This document shows, piece after piece, positions 6,533 through 13,734 of a stretch of 18,405 bases of DNA; positions within the stretch are counted from its first letter, which is position 1, and every line of letters starts with the position of its first letter. Under the pieces are notes generated by a model. It saw nothing but the letters and a program-made list of their open reading frames with translations, did no database searches and was not told where the DNA came from. A program made the translations under genes and the position numbers. Source of the stretch: Oscillospiraceae bacterium (GTDB lineage: Bacteria; Bacillota; Clostridia; Oscillospirales; Ruminococcaceae); contig JAEDMB010000027.1 of assembly GCA_016303235.1 (NCBI GenBank), positions 1 through 18,405 of the forward strand, read 5' to 3'.

Positions 6533-8035
6533 TTATATACTTTCAGAAAAAGGCGGAACAGGATAACCGCTTTTTGTAAACAATGATGCTTCACCAAAAT
6601 TATACCATGCATATCTGATACAACATGGATATTTTACTTCGGGACTTTCAGCACAAAGCATACTGCCATTAAAAACGACTGTTTCCGCATTGTAAAACTT
6701 TCCGTCTTTTCCTGCTATTTCAAAAGGAAAGCTGTTTGTACAGCGGATAGTCAGTTCATCATCAAGATTATCAAATGAAATATAAAGCCTGCTGTTTTCA
6801 GAATAAATACCTGATACTGTCGGAGTAATTGTTTTTCCGTTACCGTATACCATACTTTCAGCAAGCATGGAAAGACGTTCCGCCGGTGTTTTTTTATCAA
6901 CAGGGTGAATATTGTCATATTCTCCGCAGTCAGCAAGGGAAATCATTGCGGAATTTTGTATCATCATTGACGCCATATACTGCTGTTCTCTCTGCATTGC
7001 CCATTTTCTGTCATCAGTTTCACCGTCAGCAATATACATCGGCAACTGTACAAACAGGAAAGGCAGATTCCAGTCGTTCCAGTCTGTTCTCCACTGTCTG
7101 ACAAGCATATACATCATATCACAGTACGATTCATAACGCTGTACATCTTCTTCGCCCTGATAATATATAAAGCCTTTCAGAGAATACGGCACAATACGCT
7201 TTATCATAGATTCATAAAGACCATTCGGACGGAACGGCGACTGCCAGCCGGAGGGCTGTGGCCAAGGACAGTCACCGCATAAATTGTGTATTTCTTTCCA
7301 TGAGGCACTGGGATTTTCTTTTTTTACCTTTTCCGTATTCTGCAACCAGTTATTATATTGTTTATTGTATTCATTCATTTCAAGCTCATACTGATTTGCG
7401 GATTTGTCACCGACTTTTTCTGCATATTCAGCAATCAGTTTTTTACCGCTTTCAAGTTTTTCAAGCATTTCCCTGCTGAACCAGCAAGATACGGAAGTCC
7501 CGCCCCAGTAACAGTCAATAATTCCTACAATACAGTCAAGCTTTTCGGAAAGACGTTCCGCAAAGTAAAACGCAACGGCTGACATTTCCCCGACATTCTG
7601 ACTGTCTGCAATATTCCATGTACTTTTTTCTTCCTGTTCTTTCTGTTCATCATTAAGCACAGGACATTTAGGAACTTGGTAAAAACGTATATTTTTACCG
7701 CTGTATTTTTCGCAAGCCTGAACACCGTTTTCACTGTCACGCAGTGCAAGTTCCATATTGCTCTGACCGCCTGCAAGCCATACTTCGCCGACAGCAACAT
7801 TTTTTATTAAAACTGTATCTTTTGTATCTGAAACTTTAAGAATATAATCATCTCCGGAATGTAATGGCTTTAATGAAACTTTCCAAAAGCCGTCAGATGA
7901 TACAACAGTATCCGTTTCAGATGTATGAAGTGATACTGTCACAGTTTTTCCTGCTGTACCTGTTCCCCATACAATAACCGGCTTGTTTCTCTGCACAACC
8001 ATATTATCCTTAAATATGCCTGCAAGTTTCAGCAT
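6533..8035 (-). CDS. Cytoplasmic SASA-family carbohydrate acetylesterase, probably for acetylated mannooligosaccharides
   Basis: This 500-residue protein matches the sialate O-acetylesterase-like SGNH hydrolase family. The N-terminus (1-80) is a beta-rich domain typical of the family. The nucleophile Ser92 is in the GGQSNM block, the conserved YYQGEED block is at 291-297, and the Asp374/His377 pair is in DNIHP. A helical insertion occupies about 190-265. There is no signal peptide, so it works inside the cell. It overlaps the upstream GH130 gene by 7 bases and has an AAAGGAG site 8 bases before its ATG. Relatives are often annotated sialate O-acetylesterase, but there are no sialic acid genes here; the mannan operon suggests it removes acetyl groups from imported mannooligosaccharides so the phosphorylases can act. 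The family is well supported, the substrate is inferred from neighbours. Confidence 0.87.
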   Translation of the reverse strand: MLKLAGIFKDNMVVQRNKPVIVWGTGTAGKTVTVSLHTSETDTVVSSDGFWKVSLKPLHSGDDYILKVSDTKDTVLIKNVAVGEVWLAGGQSNMELALRDSENGVQACEKYSGKNIRFYQVPKCPVLNDEQKEQEEKSTWNIADSQNVGEMSAVAFYFAERLSEKLDCIVGIIDCYWGGTSVSCWFSREMLEKLESGKKLIAEYAEKVGDKSANQYELEMNEYNKQYNNWLQNTEKVKKENPSASWKEIHNLCGDCPWPQPSGWQSPFRPNGLYESMIKRIVPYSLKGFIYYQGEEDVQRYESYCDMMYMLVRQWRTDWNDWNLPFLFVQLPMYIADGETDDRKWAMQREQQYMASMMIQNSAMISLADCGEYDNIHPVDKKTPAERLSMLAESMVYGNGKTITPTVSGIYSENSRLYISFDNLDDELTIRCTNSFPFEIAGKDGKFYNAETVVFNGSMLCAESPEVKYPCCIRYAWYNFGEASLFTKSGYPVPPFSESI

Positions 8036-9210
8036 GATGACATCTCCTTTATGAACTGATTATTCTTTTCAATCAGTTCACAGCGTTGCTTTACACAATC
8101 AGCACTGCGGAGAGGGTCAAAGGGATTTCCAAAAGCGTAATCAAGCAGACGCTCTATACTGCTTGTAGCTACATGCAGACGTGTATCAGATGATGCATAG
8201 TAAATATATACACTGCCGTCCTCACGCACAACTGCTCCGTTAGTAAATACTACGTTTGAAACATCGCCGACTCTTTCATTTCCTAAAGGTGCAATCAAAT
8301 ATCCGGAGGGTTCTGCTATAACCTTTTCAGGGTGATTTAAATCTGTTACAAATACATAAATAACGTATCTTAATCCGTCAGCAGTATTCCTTACACCATG
8401 TGCAATATGTAACCAGCCTTTTTCCGTTTCAATCGGAACTGCTCCGCTACCGTTTTTTGATTCCGTAATAGTATGGTATTTTCTGACACTTGTCATTATT
8501 TCCTTTTCGATTACAGGGTTGTTAATATCTTCAACAAGTCCGTATCCTATGCCACTTCCCGAACCGGTTTCAATAAATCCGTCCATAGGTCTTGTATAAA
8601 AAGCATATTTTCCGTCAACGAATTTCGGAAGCAGACAAACATTACGCTGTTGGGGACTTTGCTTTGTTACAAGATTGGGAAGACGCTCCCATGTATTTAA
8701 ATCCTTGGTTCTTACAATACCTGCCTGAGCTACTGCCTCTGAGAGATTTGAGGGATTATTTGCACTTGATTCTGAACAGAATACACCATATATCCAGCCG
8801 TCCTCATGTTTTGTAAGTCGCATATCATATACGTTTGTTTCATCGGGGTAAATATCGGGGAGTATTACCGGCTTTTCACGGAATACAAAATTATCTGTTC
8901 CGTTTTCGCTTTCCGCAACAGCGAAAAAGCTTTTGCGGTCATTGCCTTCCACTCTCGCAACCAGACATATTTTTCCGTCAAGCTCAACTGCACCTGCATT
9001 GAATACGGCATTTATTCCGAGACGCTCTATAAAATATGGATTTGTCTTTGGGTTCAAATCATATCTCCAGTTAAGCGGTATATGATTTCTTGTAAGCACG
9101 GGATTTTCCCAGCGTTCATAGATACCGTTGTAAAAATCTGTTTTCTTGTTTTTGCGGTGAATCAGTTCATTGTATTTTTCAAGCTGTCTGATATATTCTT
9201 CATGATACAT
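8029..9210 (-). CDS. GH130_1 phosphorylase, probable 4-O-beta-D-mannosyl-D-glucose phosphorylase
   Basis: The enzyme probably splits mannosyl-beta-1,4-glucose with phosphate into alpha-mannose-1-phosphate and glucose. At 393 residues it has the length of GH130 subfamily 1. It shows blocks I associate with that subfamily: RYDLNPKTNPYFIERLGINA (49-68), VARVEGNDRKSFFAVAES (84-101), NVYDMRLTKHEDGWIYGVFC with the predicted proton-donor Asp129, SPQQRNV, AHGVRN and ERVGDVSNVVF. These resemble RaMP1 of Ruminococcus albus and the Bacteroides fragilis enzyme. There is no signal peptide, so it is cytoplasmic. An AAGGAG site precedes the ATG by 8 bases; 60 bases separate it from the GH130_2 gene upstream, without a promoter that I can see. 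In the known pathway its substrate comes from beta-mannobiose through a 2-epimerase, which is not encoded here. Subfamily assignment is from motifs recalled, not from a search. Confidence 0.9.
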   Translation of the reverse strand: MYHEEYIRQLEKYNELIHRKNKKTDFYNGIYERWENPVLTRNHIPLNWRYDLNPKTNPYFIERLGINAVFNAGAVELDGKICLVARVEGNDRKSFFAVAESENGTDNFVFREKPVILPDIYPDETNVYDMRLTKHEDGWIYGVFCSESSANNPSNLSEAVAQAGIVRTKDLNTWERLPNLVTKQSPQQRNVCLLPKFVDGKYAFYTRPMDGFIETGSGSGIGYGLVEDINNPVIEKEIMTSVRKYHTITESKNGSGAVPIETEKGWLHIAHGVRNTADGLRYVIYVFVTDLNHPEKVIAEPSGYLIAPLGNERVGDVSNVVFTNGAVVREDGSVYIYYASSDTRLHVATSSIERLLDYAFGNPFDPLRSADCVKQRCELIEKNNQFIKEMSSC

Positions 9211-9270
9211 ATAAATTTCTCCTTCTGCCGTTATGGTAAGGGTATTTCAATTTATAATTTTTCCGGAATT

Positions 9271-10290
9271 TTAGCGTCTGCCGATTTCCCTGTCGTTTTC
9301 GTCTGCATTGTCATGTTCTTTTATGTAAGAAATTACAGTGTCGGCAGTTGTAAAGGCAAGTCCTACATAACTATCCGCACAGCCGTAATAAACTGCAATT
9401 CTTCCTGTTTCCGCATCGCAGAGACCTGCACACGGGAAACATACATTCGGTACAAATCCACATTCCTCATAAGGCATTTCAGGCGTAAGAAGAAAATCCG
9501 AACAGCGGTATTTTACTCTTGATGGTTCATCAATATCAAGAATTACTCCGCCTATGCTGTATACAAATCCGTTGCATGTATTTGTAACACCATGATAGAA
9601 TAACAGCCAGCCTTCACTTGTTTCAATCGGAGCAGTTCCCCCGCCTATTTTTAAATTTTCCCACCAGTTTCCTTTTTTTGACATTACATGGCGGTGATGT
9701 CCCCAGTATTCCATGTCTTTGCTTTCACTGACAAATATATCACCGAAAGGCGTATGACCGCTGTCGCTCGGACGTGAGAGCATAAGAAATTTATCGTTTA
9801 CCTTTCTCGGGAAAAGCACTGCATTTCTGTTGAACGGCAGAAAAGGATTTTCAATTCTTACAAATTTCTTAAAATCAGTAGTTTTTGCCATTCCGATAGT
9901 AGCTCCGTATGCGTCCTGACACCATATAATATAATATGTATCTTCTACTTTTACAAGTCTCGGGTCATAGGCATAAGGAGGCATAAATGGATTTCCGTTT
10001 TCGTCAGTAAATTCAATCTTGTTTTCCTCAAAATTCCAGTGAATACCGTCCTTGCTTCTTCCGAGGTAAATATATGGTATTCCGTTTTTCTGTTCGCCTC
10101 TGAAAACTCCGATAAAACTGCCCTCATAGGGAACTACTGCACTGTTGAAAATTCTTGCTACGCCTTTAACGGGGTTGCGTCCTATAATCGGATTTTCTGT
10201 ATATCTCCAAAGCGGTGAATCTGTTCCCTTTGGCTTATCCTGCCACGGAATATTGGGAAGATTTCCCGTTATTAATTTTACATTGCTCAT
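9271..10290 (-). CDS. GH130_2 phosphorylase, probable beta-1,4-mannooligosaccharide phosphorylase
   Basis: This 339-residue protein has the shorter GH130 subfamily 2 layout, like RaMP2 of Ruminococcus albus. Visible blocks are NPVKGVARIFNSAVV (39-53), FRGEQKNGIPYIYLGRSKDG, PPYAYDPRLVKVEDTYYI with predicted catalytic Asp109, FLPFNRNAVLFP, MLSRPSDSGHTPFGDI, IGGGTAPIET and FYHGV. It would remove mannosyl units from the end of beta-1,4-mannooligosaccharides using phosphate, giving mannose-1-phosphate and saving ATP. It has no signal peptide. A GGAGG site lies 8 bases before the ATG, and the gene is 18 bases after the permease stop. Some subfamily members instead act on mannosyl-N-acetylglucosamine from N-glycans; the lack of N-glycan genes and the presence of the GH130_1 partner favour plant mannan. 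The C-terminal tail (about 323-339) is short and highly charged. Confidence 0.88.
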   Translation of the reverse strand: MSNVKLITGNLPNIPWQDKPKGTDSPLWRYTENPIIGRNPVKGVARIFNSAVVPYEGSFIGVFRGEQKNGIPYIYLGRSKDGIHWNFEENKIEFTDENGNPFMPPYAYDPRLVKVEDTYYIIWCQDAYGATIGMAKTTDFKKFVRIENPFLPFNRNAVLFPRKVNDKFLMLSRPSDSGHTPFGDIFVSESKDMEYWGHHRHVMSKKGNWWENLKIGGGTAPIETSEGWLLFYHGVTNTCNGFVYSIGGVILDIDEPSRVKYRCSDFLLTPEMPYEECGFVPNVCFPCAGLCDAETGRIAVYYGCADSYVGLAFTTADTVISYIKEHDNADENDREIGRR

Positions 10291-10308
10291 AATATTTTCC
10301 TCCTGAAA

Positions 10309-11169
10309 TTATTCTTTAACTGCACCGAGTGCCATACCACTGCATATCTGTTTCTGACAGAAAATAAACAATATAAGCATTGGAATAACTGTTATAATTA
10401 CACCGGCACATATATAATTATACTGACTTCCCATAGGGCCTGTAAAAGTAAAGAGAGATGTTGAAACAACGGGAAGTCTGTTTTTATCTTGCAAATAAAG
10501 ATTTGCCATGTAATATTCATTATATGTACTTACACCCTTTAAAATCGCACTTGTTACAATTGCAGGCTTTAAAAGAGGCAACAGAATTTTAAAGAAAACT
10601 CCGAAATATGTACAGCCGTCCAGAATCGCTGCTTCGTCAAGTGTTTTCGGCAAATTATCAAAGTATTGCAGAAAAATGTATATTGATATTACATCAGTTC
10701 CAAGCATAAGGATAATATATCCTGCAAGAGAATTTACAAGTCCGAGACTGTACATAATCTGATAAATTGTTACCTGTGTTGCAATACCCGGAATCATAGT
10801 TGCAATTGTGAAAAGATTTCTGATAAGCTTATTGCCACGGAACTGAAAACGGTTCAGAACATAAGCAAGCATTGATGAAAACAGCGTACTGCCTATAAGG
10901 ACAAAAACCATAACAATAAAACTGTTCAGAAAAGCTTTTCCCATATTCGCCTGTTTCCAGGCAACGACAAAGTTTTCAAAATATGTCCAGCTTTCGGGAA
11001 GTGTCATAACGTTTGTAGTATTATATTCTTCCTTTGTCTTGAAAGCCGTCACAACACAGCTTACAAGAGGTATCAGTGCAACAAATGATGCGAATATCAG
11101 CAATGCATATTTGCAGAAAGTAAAGAAAATTTTTCCGATTTTACTGCCAAAGCCTGAATTTGCTTTCAT
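10309..11169 (-). CDS. Carbohydrate ABC transporter permease, MalG type
   Basis: This 286-residue membrane subunit has six predicted helices (about 15-40, 82-107, 118-142, 146-168, 203-222 and 249-272). The conserved coupling loop at about 178-199 reads LDEAAILDGCTYFGVFFKILLP, the EAA motif that binds the ATPase. The C-terminus SGMALGAVKE matches the usual end of MalG-type permeases. Its ATG overlaps the stop of the partner permease by 4 bases (ATGA), with GGAGG 8 bases upstream, so the two subunits are translationally coupled. With the other permease and the lipoprotein it forms a CUT1 importer, here probably for mannooligosaccharides. No ATPase gene is present in the operon. Confidence 0.93.
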   Translation of the reverse strand: MKANSGFGSKIGKIFFTFCKYALLIFASFVALIPLVSCVVTAFKTKEEYNTTNVMTLPESWTYFENFVVAWKQANMGKAFLNSFIVMVFVLIGSTLFSSMLAYVLNRFQFRGNKLIRNLFTIATMIPGIATQVTIYQIMYSLGLVNSLAGYIILMLGTDVISIYIFLQYFDNLPKTLDEAAILDGCTYFGVFFKILLPLLKPAIVTSAILKGVSTYNEYYMANLYLQDKNRLPVVSTSLFTFTGPMGSQYNYICAGVIITVIPMLILFIFCQKQICSGMALGAVKE

Positions 11170-12101
11170 TTTATTTTCCTCCTCCTGTGTCTGCGTGGAA
11201 CGTCACTGTCCATACGTTTTTCAACATATTTCTGTATAGCCGTTATTATAAGAATCAGTACAAGAAGTACGACAGCCATTGCAGATGCAAGACCGACTTT
11301 CTGATTTGTATGAGCAAGTTTATTCATAAGTACAAAATATGTAGATGTGCCAAATCCGCCATCAGTAATAACGTAAGGCATTTCAAAGGCTGACAATGCT
11401 CCTGATATTGCAAGAATAAGGTTCAGTGTTACAATTGTTCTGATAGACGGAAGAATGATATATCTGAATCTCTGCCATGCATTTGCTCCGTCAATTTCGG
11501 CAGCCTCATACTGTGTAGTGTCTACGCTGGCAATCGCTCCGATGAAAAGCACCATATTCTGTCCCATGTATCTCCATATTGAAGTGCCTGCCAGAACCCA
11601 GTTGTTTATGCTTTTATCCTTCAGCCAGTAAGGGAGAGTTTCCGCATCAAAGCCTATCCATGTAAGAAGTGTATCAAGTACGAATCCATGTGTGAAAAAA
11701 TACTTGAAAATAAATCCTACTGCAATACCGCCTATGAGACTCGGGAAATATAAAGCTCCTCTGAAGAACTTACTGCCCTTTGTCGGAAAGCTCAGAATTG
11801 TTGCAAAAAGCAACGCTATTGCAATCTGTACAAATGAACCGACAAGATAGAATAAACTTAGTTTCAAAGCGTCAAAACAATCTTTTCTGGTGAATATATC
11901 AGCATAATTTTTCAGACCTACCCATGTACGTTCTCCCAGATATTTCATATCGTAAAAGCTGAACTGCACCATTTTAAAAAACGGAAGATAAGTGAACATA
12001 AACAACAGCAACAAAGGAGCAAAGAGAAACACAATTGATACAATTACCTTTTGCGTACTCATACGGCTTAATTTCTTTTTTATCTGTCTGATTCCAGACA
12101 T
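11166..12101 (-). CDS. Carbohydrate ABC transporter permease, MalF/LacF type
   Basis: The protein has 311 residues from the chosen start and about six helices (near 18-42, 71-95, 105-130, 151-175, 205-228 and 260-285). The EAA coupling loop YEAAEIDGANAWQRFRYIILP lies at about 184-204. A longer frame opens at a TTG at 12131, but the ATG at 12101 has an excellent AAAGGAGG site eight bases upstream and begins MSGIRQIKKKLSRM, a typical positively charged start for this family. It follows the binding-protein gene by 26 bases and overlaps the next permease by 4 bases. The C-terminal tail (about 298-311) is rich in Arg and Lys and is cytoplasmic. Confidence 0.93.
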   Translation of the reverse strand: MSGIRQIKKKLSRMSTQKVIVSIVFLFAPLLLLFMFTYLPFFKMVQFSFYDMKYLGERTWVGLKNYADIFTRKDCFDALKLSLFYLVGSFVQIAIALLFATILSFPTKGSKFFRGALYFPSLIGGIAVGFIFKYFFTHGFVLDTLLTWIGFDAETLPYWLKDKSINNWVLAGTSIWRYMGQNMVLFIGAIASVDTTQYEAAEIDGANAWQRFRYIILPSIRTIVTLNLILAISGALSAFEMPYVITDGGFGTSTYFVLMNKLAHTNQKVGLASAMAVVLLVLILIITAIQKYVEKRMDSDVPRRHRRRKIK

Positions 12102-12127
12102 GATAATTCCCTCCTTTTCAGTTAAAA

Positions 12128-13486
12128 TCAATTAACAGTTACGTTATTTGATTCCTGTGCAGATGTCCATACATCATTCCAGCTCTGTGCAATTTCTTCC
12201 ATAGTTTCGCTGTGGTCAATAGCACTTTCAATAATTCTTGCAACGTGAGTGTAATCGGCATTAAGAGATAATTCAGATTCATTATTAATCTTTGCAAACA
12301 AATCTTCTTCGCCTGCCGGAGCGGGTGAATCTATAACAAGTTTAACATCGCTGAAATCACTAAGCACATCGGGATATTCAGCACCCTTTACAGCCGGAAC
12401 ACCACCCTGTTTAAATGCATAGCCTGATTTTTCTGTAAGCCACTTAATAAATATAGCTGATGCCTGTTTTTCGTCAGCACTTGAATTAACATTGATTCCA
12501 TACATATAATCGGCATTTGTTGTAGCATACTGCTGACCGTTTACAGTAATCGGGAAAGGCATATATGCTATGTCGTCAGGGTTTTCACCTGCTGATTTTA
12601 CCTGTGAAACTGCCCAGTTTCCGAGAACCATTGTAGCAATTTCACCGTTATTCATACGGCTTTTGCTTCCTTCCCAGTCGGTTGTTGTGGGGTCGTCTTC
12701 TGTAAGACCGTTTGCAACAGCCTCATAAAGCGTATTGTATACTGCATAAGGGCCTGTTGAATCATCTTTCTTTGAGAAAGGAGAGGAAGTATGTACGATT
12801 GTATTATTCATAAAGCCTTCATCACCTGTTGCTGTTCCGCCTATATATGCGTCCCAGGCTGTAAGTGTCCAACCGGCTGAATAGTTAGTGTAAAGCGGAA
12901 TTGCATCAGTATTTTCCTTTATCTTCTTCAGGTCGTCTATAAATTCTTCCGGAGTAGACGGTGATTCAGTAATTCCGGCTGATTCCCATACAGCTTTATT
13001 GTAAATTACGCCCATTACATTTCCCATTGACGGAATGCCGTATACTTTTCCGTCATACATTTTTTCAGCCATAAATTCATATTTTGATGAAATATCATCA
13101 TAATCTGCAATCGGTTCAAAATACATGCTGAGTTCGCTCTTGTTTACTGTTGCGGGAATCATACAAATATCGCCCCAGTCACCGCTTGACAAACGGGTTG
13201 TCATATCGCCCTCATAGTTCGTAATGCCTTCAAATTCGATGTCAATATTCGGATAGAGTTTCTGAAATTCCTTTTCGTAATCTGCAAAAACAGTATTGAC
13301 CAAATCAGTGCGGTGTGTAATGACTTTCAGATTAGCAGTAATTTCGCTGTTGCCCTCATCAAGATTAATGTTAAGGTAATCAAGATTTACAGACGGAGCT
13401 TCCTTATTGGTTTCGGTCTGACCACAGCCCGTAAGTCCTGTGACCATTGATGCGAGAACGGCAAATGCAATTAAATTCTTTTTCAT
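12128..13486 (-). CDS. Family-1 sugar-binding lipoprotein of a CUT1 ABC importer
   Basis: This 452-residue extracellular lipoprotein has a signal peptide (MKKNLIAFAVLASMV) and lipobox GLTG-Cys21. The mature part has the family-1 solute-binding layout: YEKEFQKLYPNIDIEFEG, TRLSSGDWGDICMIP near 100, a hinge GIPSMGNVMGVIYNKAVWESAGI at about 155-178 (a strongly conserved block in oligosaccharide binders), MNNGEIATMVLGNWAVSQV and the C-terminal helices ending with a Trp-rich motif (AQSWNDVW). The longest frame opens at a GTG at 13501, but the ATG at 13486 has GGAGG eight bases before it and starts the signal peptide correctly. It is the first gene after the operator-rich promoter. The ligand is inferred to be beta-mannooligosaccharides from the GH130 and ManA genes downstream; binding itself cannot be read from sequence. 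Confidence 0.92.
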   Translation of the reverse strand: MKKNLIAFAVLASMVTGLTGCGQTETNKEAPSVNLDYLNINLDEGNSEITANLKVITHRTDLVNTVFADYEKEFQKLYPNIDIEFEGITNYEGDMTTRLSSGDWGDICMIPATVNKSELSMYFEPIADYDDISSKYEFMAEKMYDGKVYGIPSMGNVMGVIYNKAVWESAGITESPSTPEEFIDDLKKIKENTDAIPLYTNYSAGWTLTAWDAYIGGTATGDEGFMNNTIVHTSSPFSKKDDSTGPYAVYNTLYEAVANGLTEDDPTTTDWEGSKSRMNNGEIATMVLGNWAVSQVKSAGENPDDIAYMPFPITVNGQQYATTNADYMYGINVNSSADEKQASAIFIKWLTEKSGYAFKQGGVPAVKGAEYPDVLSDFSDVKLVIDSPAPAGEEDLFAKINNESELSLNADYTHVARIIESAIDHSETMEEIAQSWNDVWTSAQESNNVTVN

Positions 13487-13509
13487 AAAAATATCCTCCA
13501 CATTCTTGA

Positions 13510-13519
13510 TTTAGCTAAC
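13510..13519. promoter_or_regulatory. LacI-type operator copy in the leader (O3)
   Basis: TTTAGCTAAC matches the perfect palindrome TTTAGCTAAA in nine of ten positions and contains the perfect 8-base TTAGCTAA. It lies in the transcribed leader between the promoter and the binding-protein gene. A similar TTAGTTAA sits 21 bases away, two helical turns. Confidence 0.65.
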
Positions 13520-13538
13520 TAATCATTCCGATTAGTTA
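13516..13538. repeat. Perfect inverted repeat in the leader of the mannan operon
   Basis: Arms TAACTAATC (13516-13524) and GATTAGTTA (13530-13538) flank a 5-base centre ATTCC. The left arm overlaps O3, and the right arm contains TTAGTTAA, so the repeat may be two operator half-sites facing each other or an RNA hairpin. It lies about 30 bases before the ribosome binding site. Confidence 0.7.
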
Positions 13539-13561
13539 ATTTACGTTTTATCTGTGATTAT

Positions 13562-13590
13562 ATAATAGCATATATTTAGCTTTATGTCAA
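13562..13590 (-). promoter_or_regulatory. Sigma-A promoter of the mannan utilisation operon
   Basis: On the minus strand TTGACA (13585-13590) is separated by exactly 17 bases from TATTAT (13562-13567), with an extended -10 TG. The promoter lies 76 bases before the binding-protein start. Operator-like sequences lie just upstream (13598-13607), inside the spacer (13575-13584) and downstream (13510-13519). Confidence 0.85.
13575..13584. promoter_or_regulatory. Imperfect LacI-type operator inside the promoter spacer (O2)
   Basis: TTTAGCTTTA matches the TTTAGCTAAA palindrome in eight of ten positions and sits exactly between the -35 and -10 boxes. A repressor bound here would directly block RNA polymerase. 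Its centre is 23 bases from that of the perfect copy at 13598-13607. Confidence 0.5.
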
Positions 13591-13597
13591 TAGCTTA

Positions 13598-13607
13598 TTT
13601 AGCTAAA
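13598..13607. promoter_or_regulatory. Perfect LacI-type operator upstream of the mannan promoter (O1)
   Basis: TTTAGCTAAA is a perfect 10-base palindrome lying 8 bases upstream of the -35 box. The neighbouring lacI-family gene is the obvious candidate binder. The central GC, not the CG of CcpA sites, argues against a catabolite-control element. Confidence 0.65.
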
Positions 13608-13684
13608 AATGCATTTTCTATACTAATTACAATTTTATTATTTTGATTTTGTATATTTTCACAAATATAAACTAAGTTAAGAAA

Positions 13685-13716
13685 CAAAAAAGCAGTCCTG
13701 AAGTTCAGGACTGCTT
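13685..13716 (-). terminator. Rho-independent terminator of the lacI-family gene
   Basis: Arms AAGCAGTCCTGAA and TTCAGGACTGCTT form a 13-bp perfect inverted repeat around a single G, so the real loop is a few bases inside it. On the minus strand the stem runs straight into a T-run (TTTTTTG). It starts 18 bases after the regulator stop and isolates it from the operon. Confidence 0.9.
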
Positions 13717-13734
13717 ACTTAAAAGCATATAAAA

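Noticed and set aside
8806..9522. Plus-strand open frame of 238 codons across the two GH130 genes
   Set aside because: It spans two clear GH130 coding regions on the other strand and the gap between them; the product is a Phe/Ile/Cys-rich shadow without any recognisable domain.
12102..12131. TTG start at 12131 for the first sugar permease
   Set aside because: The ATG at 12101 has a near-perfect AAAGGAGG site; the TTG has none and would overlap the upstream gene.
13487..13501. GTG start at 13501 for the sugar-binding lipoprotein
   Set aside because: The GGAGG site is inside that extension and serves the ATG at 13486, which begins a normal lipoprotein signal peptide.
13598..13607. CcpA (cre) catabolite site
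   Set aside because: TTTAGCTAAA has a central GC and does not fit the 14-base cre consensus with central CG; a site for the adjacent LacI-type regulator is more likely.
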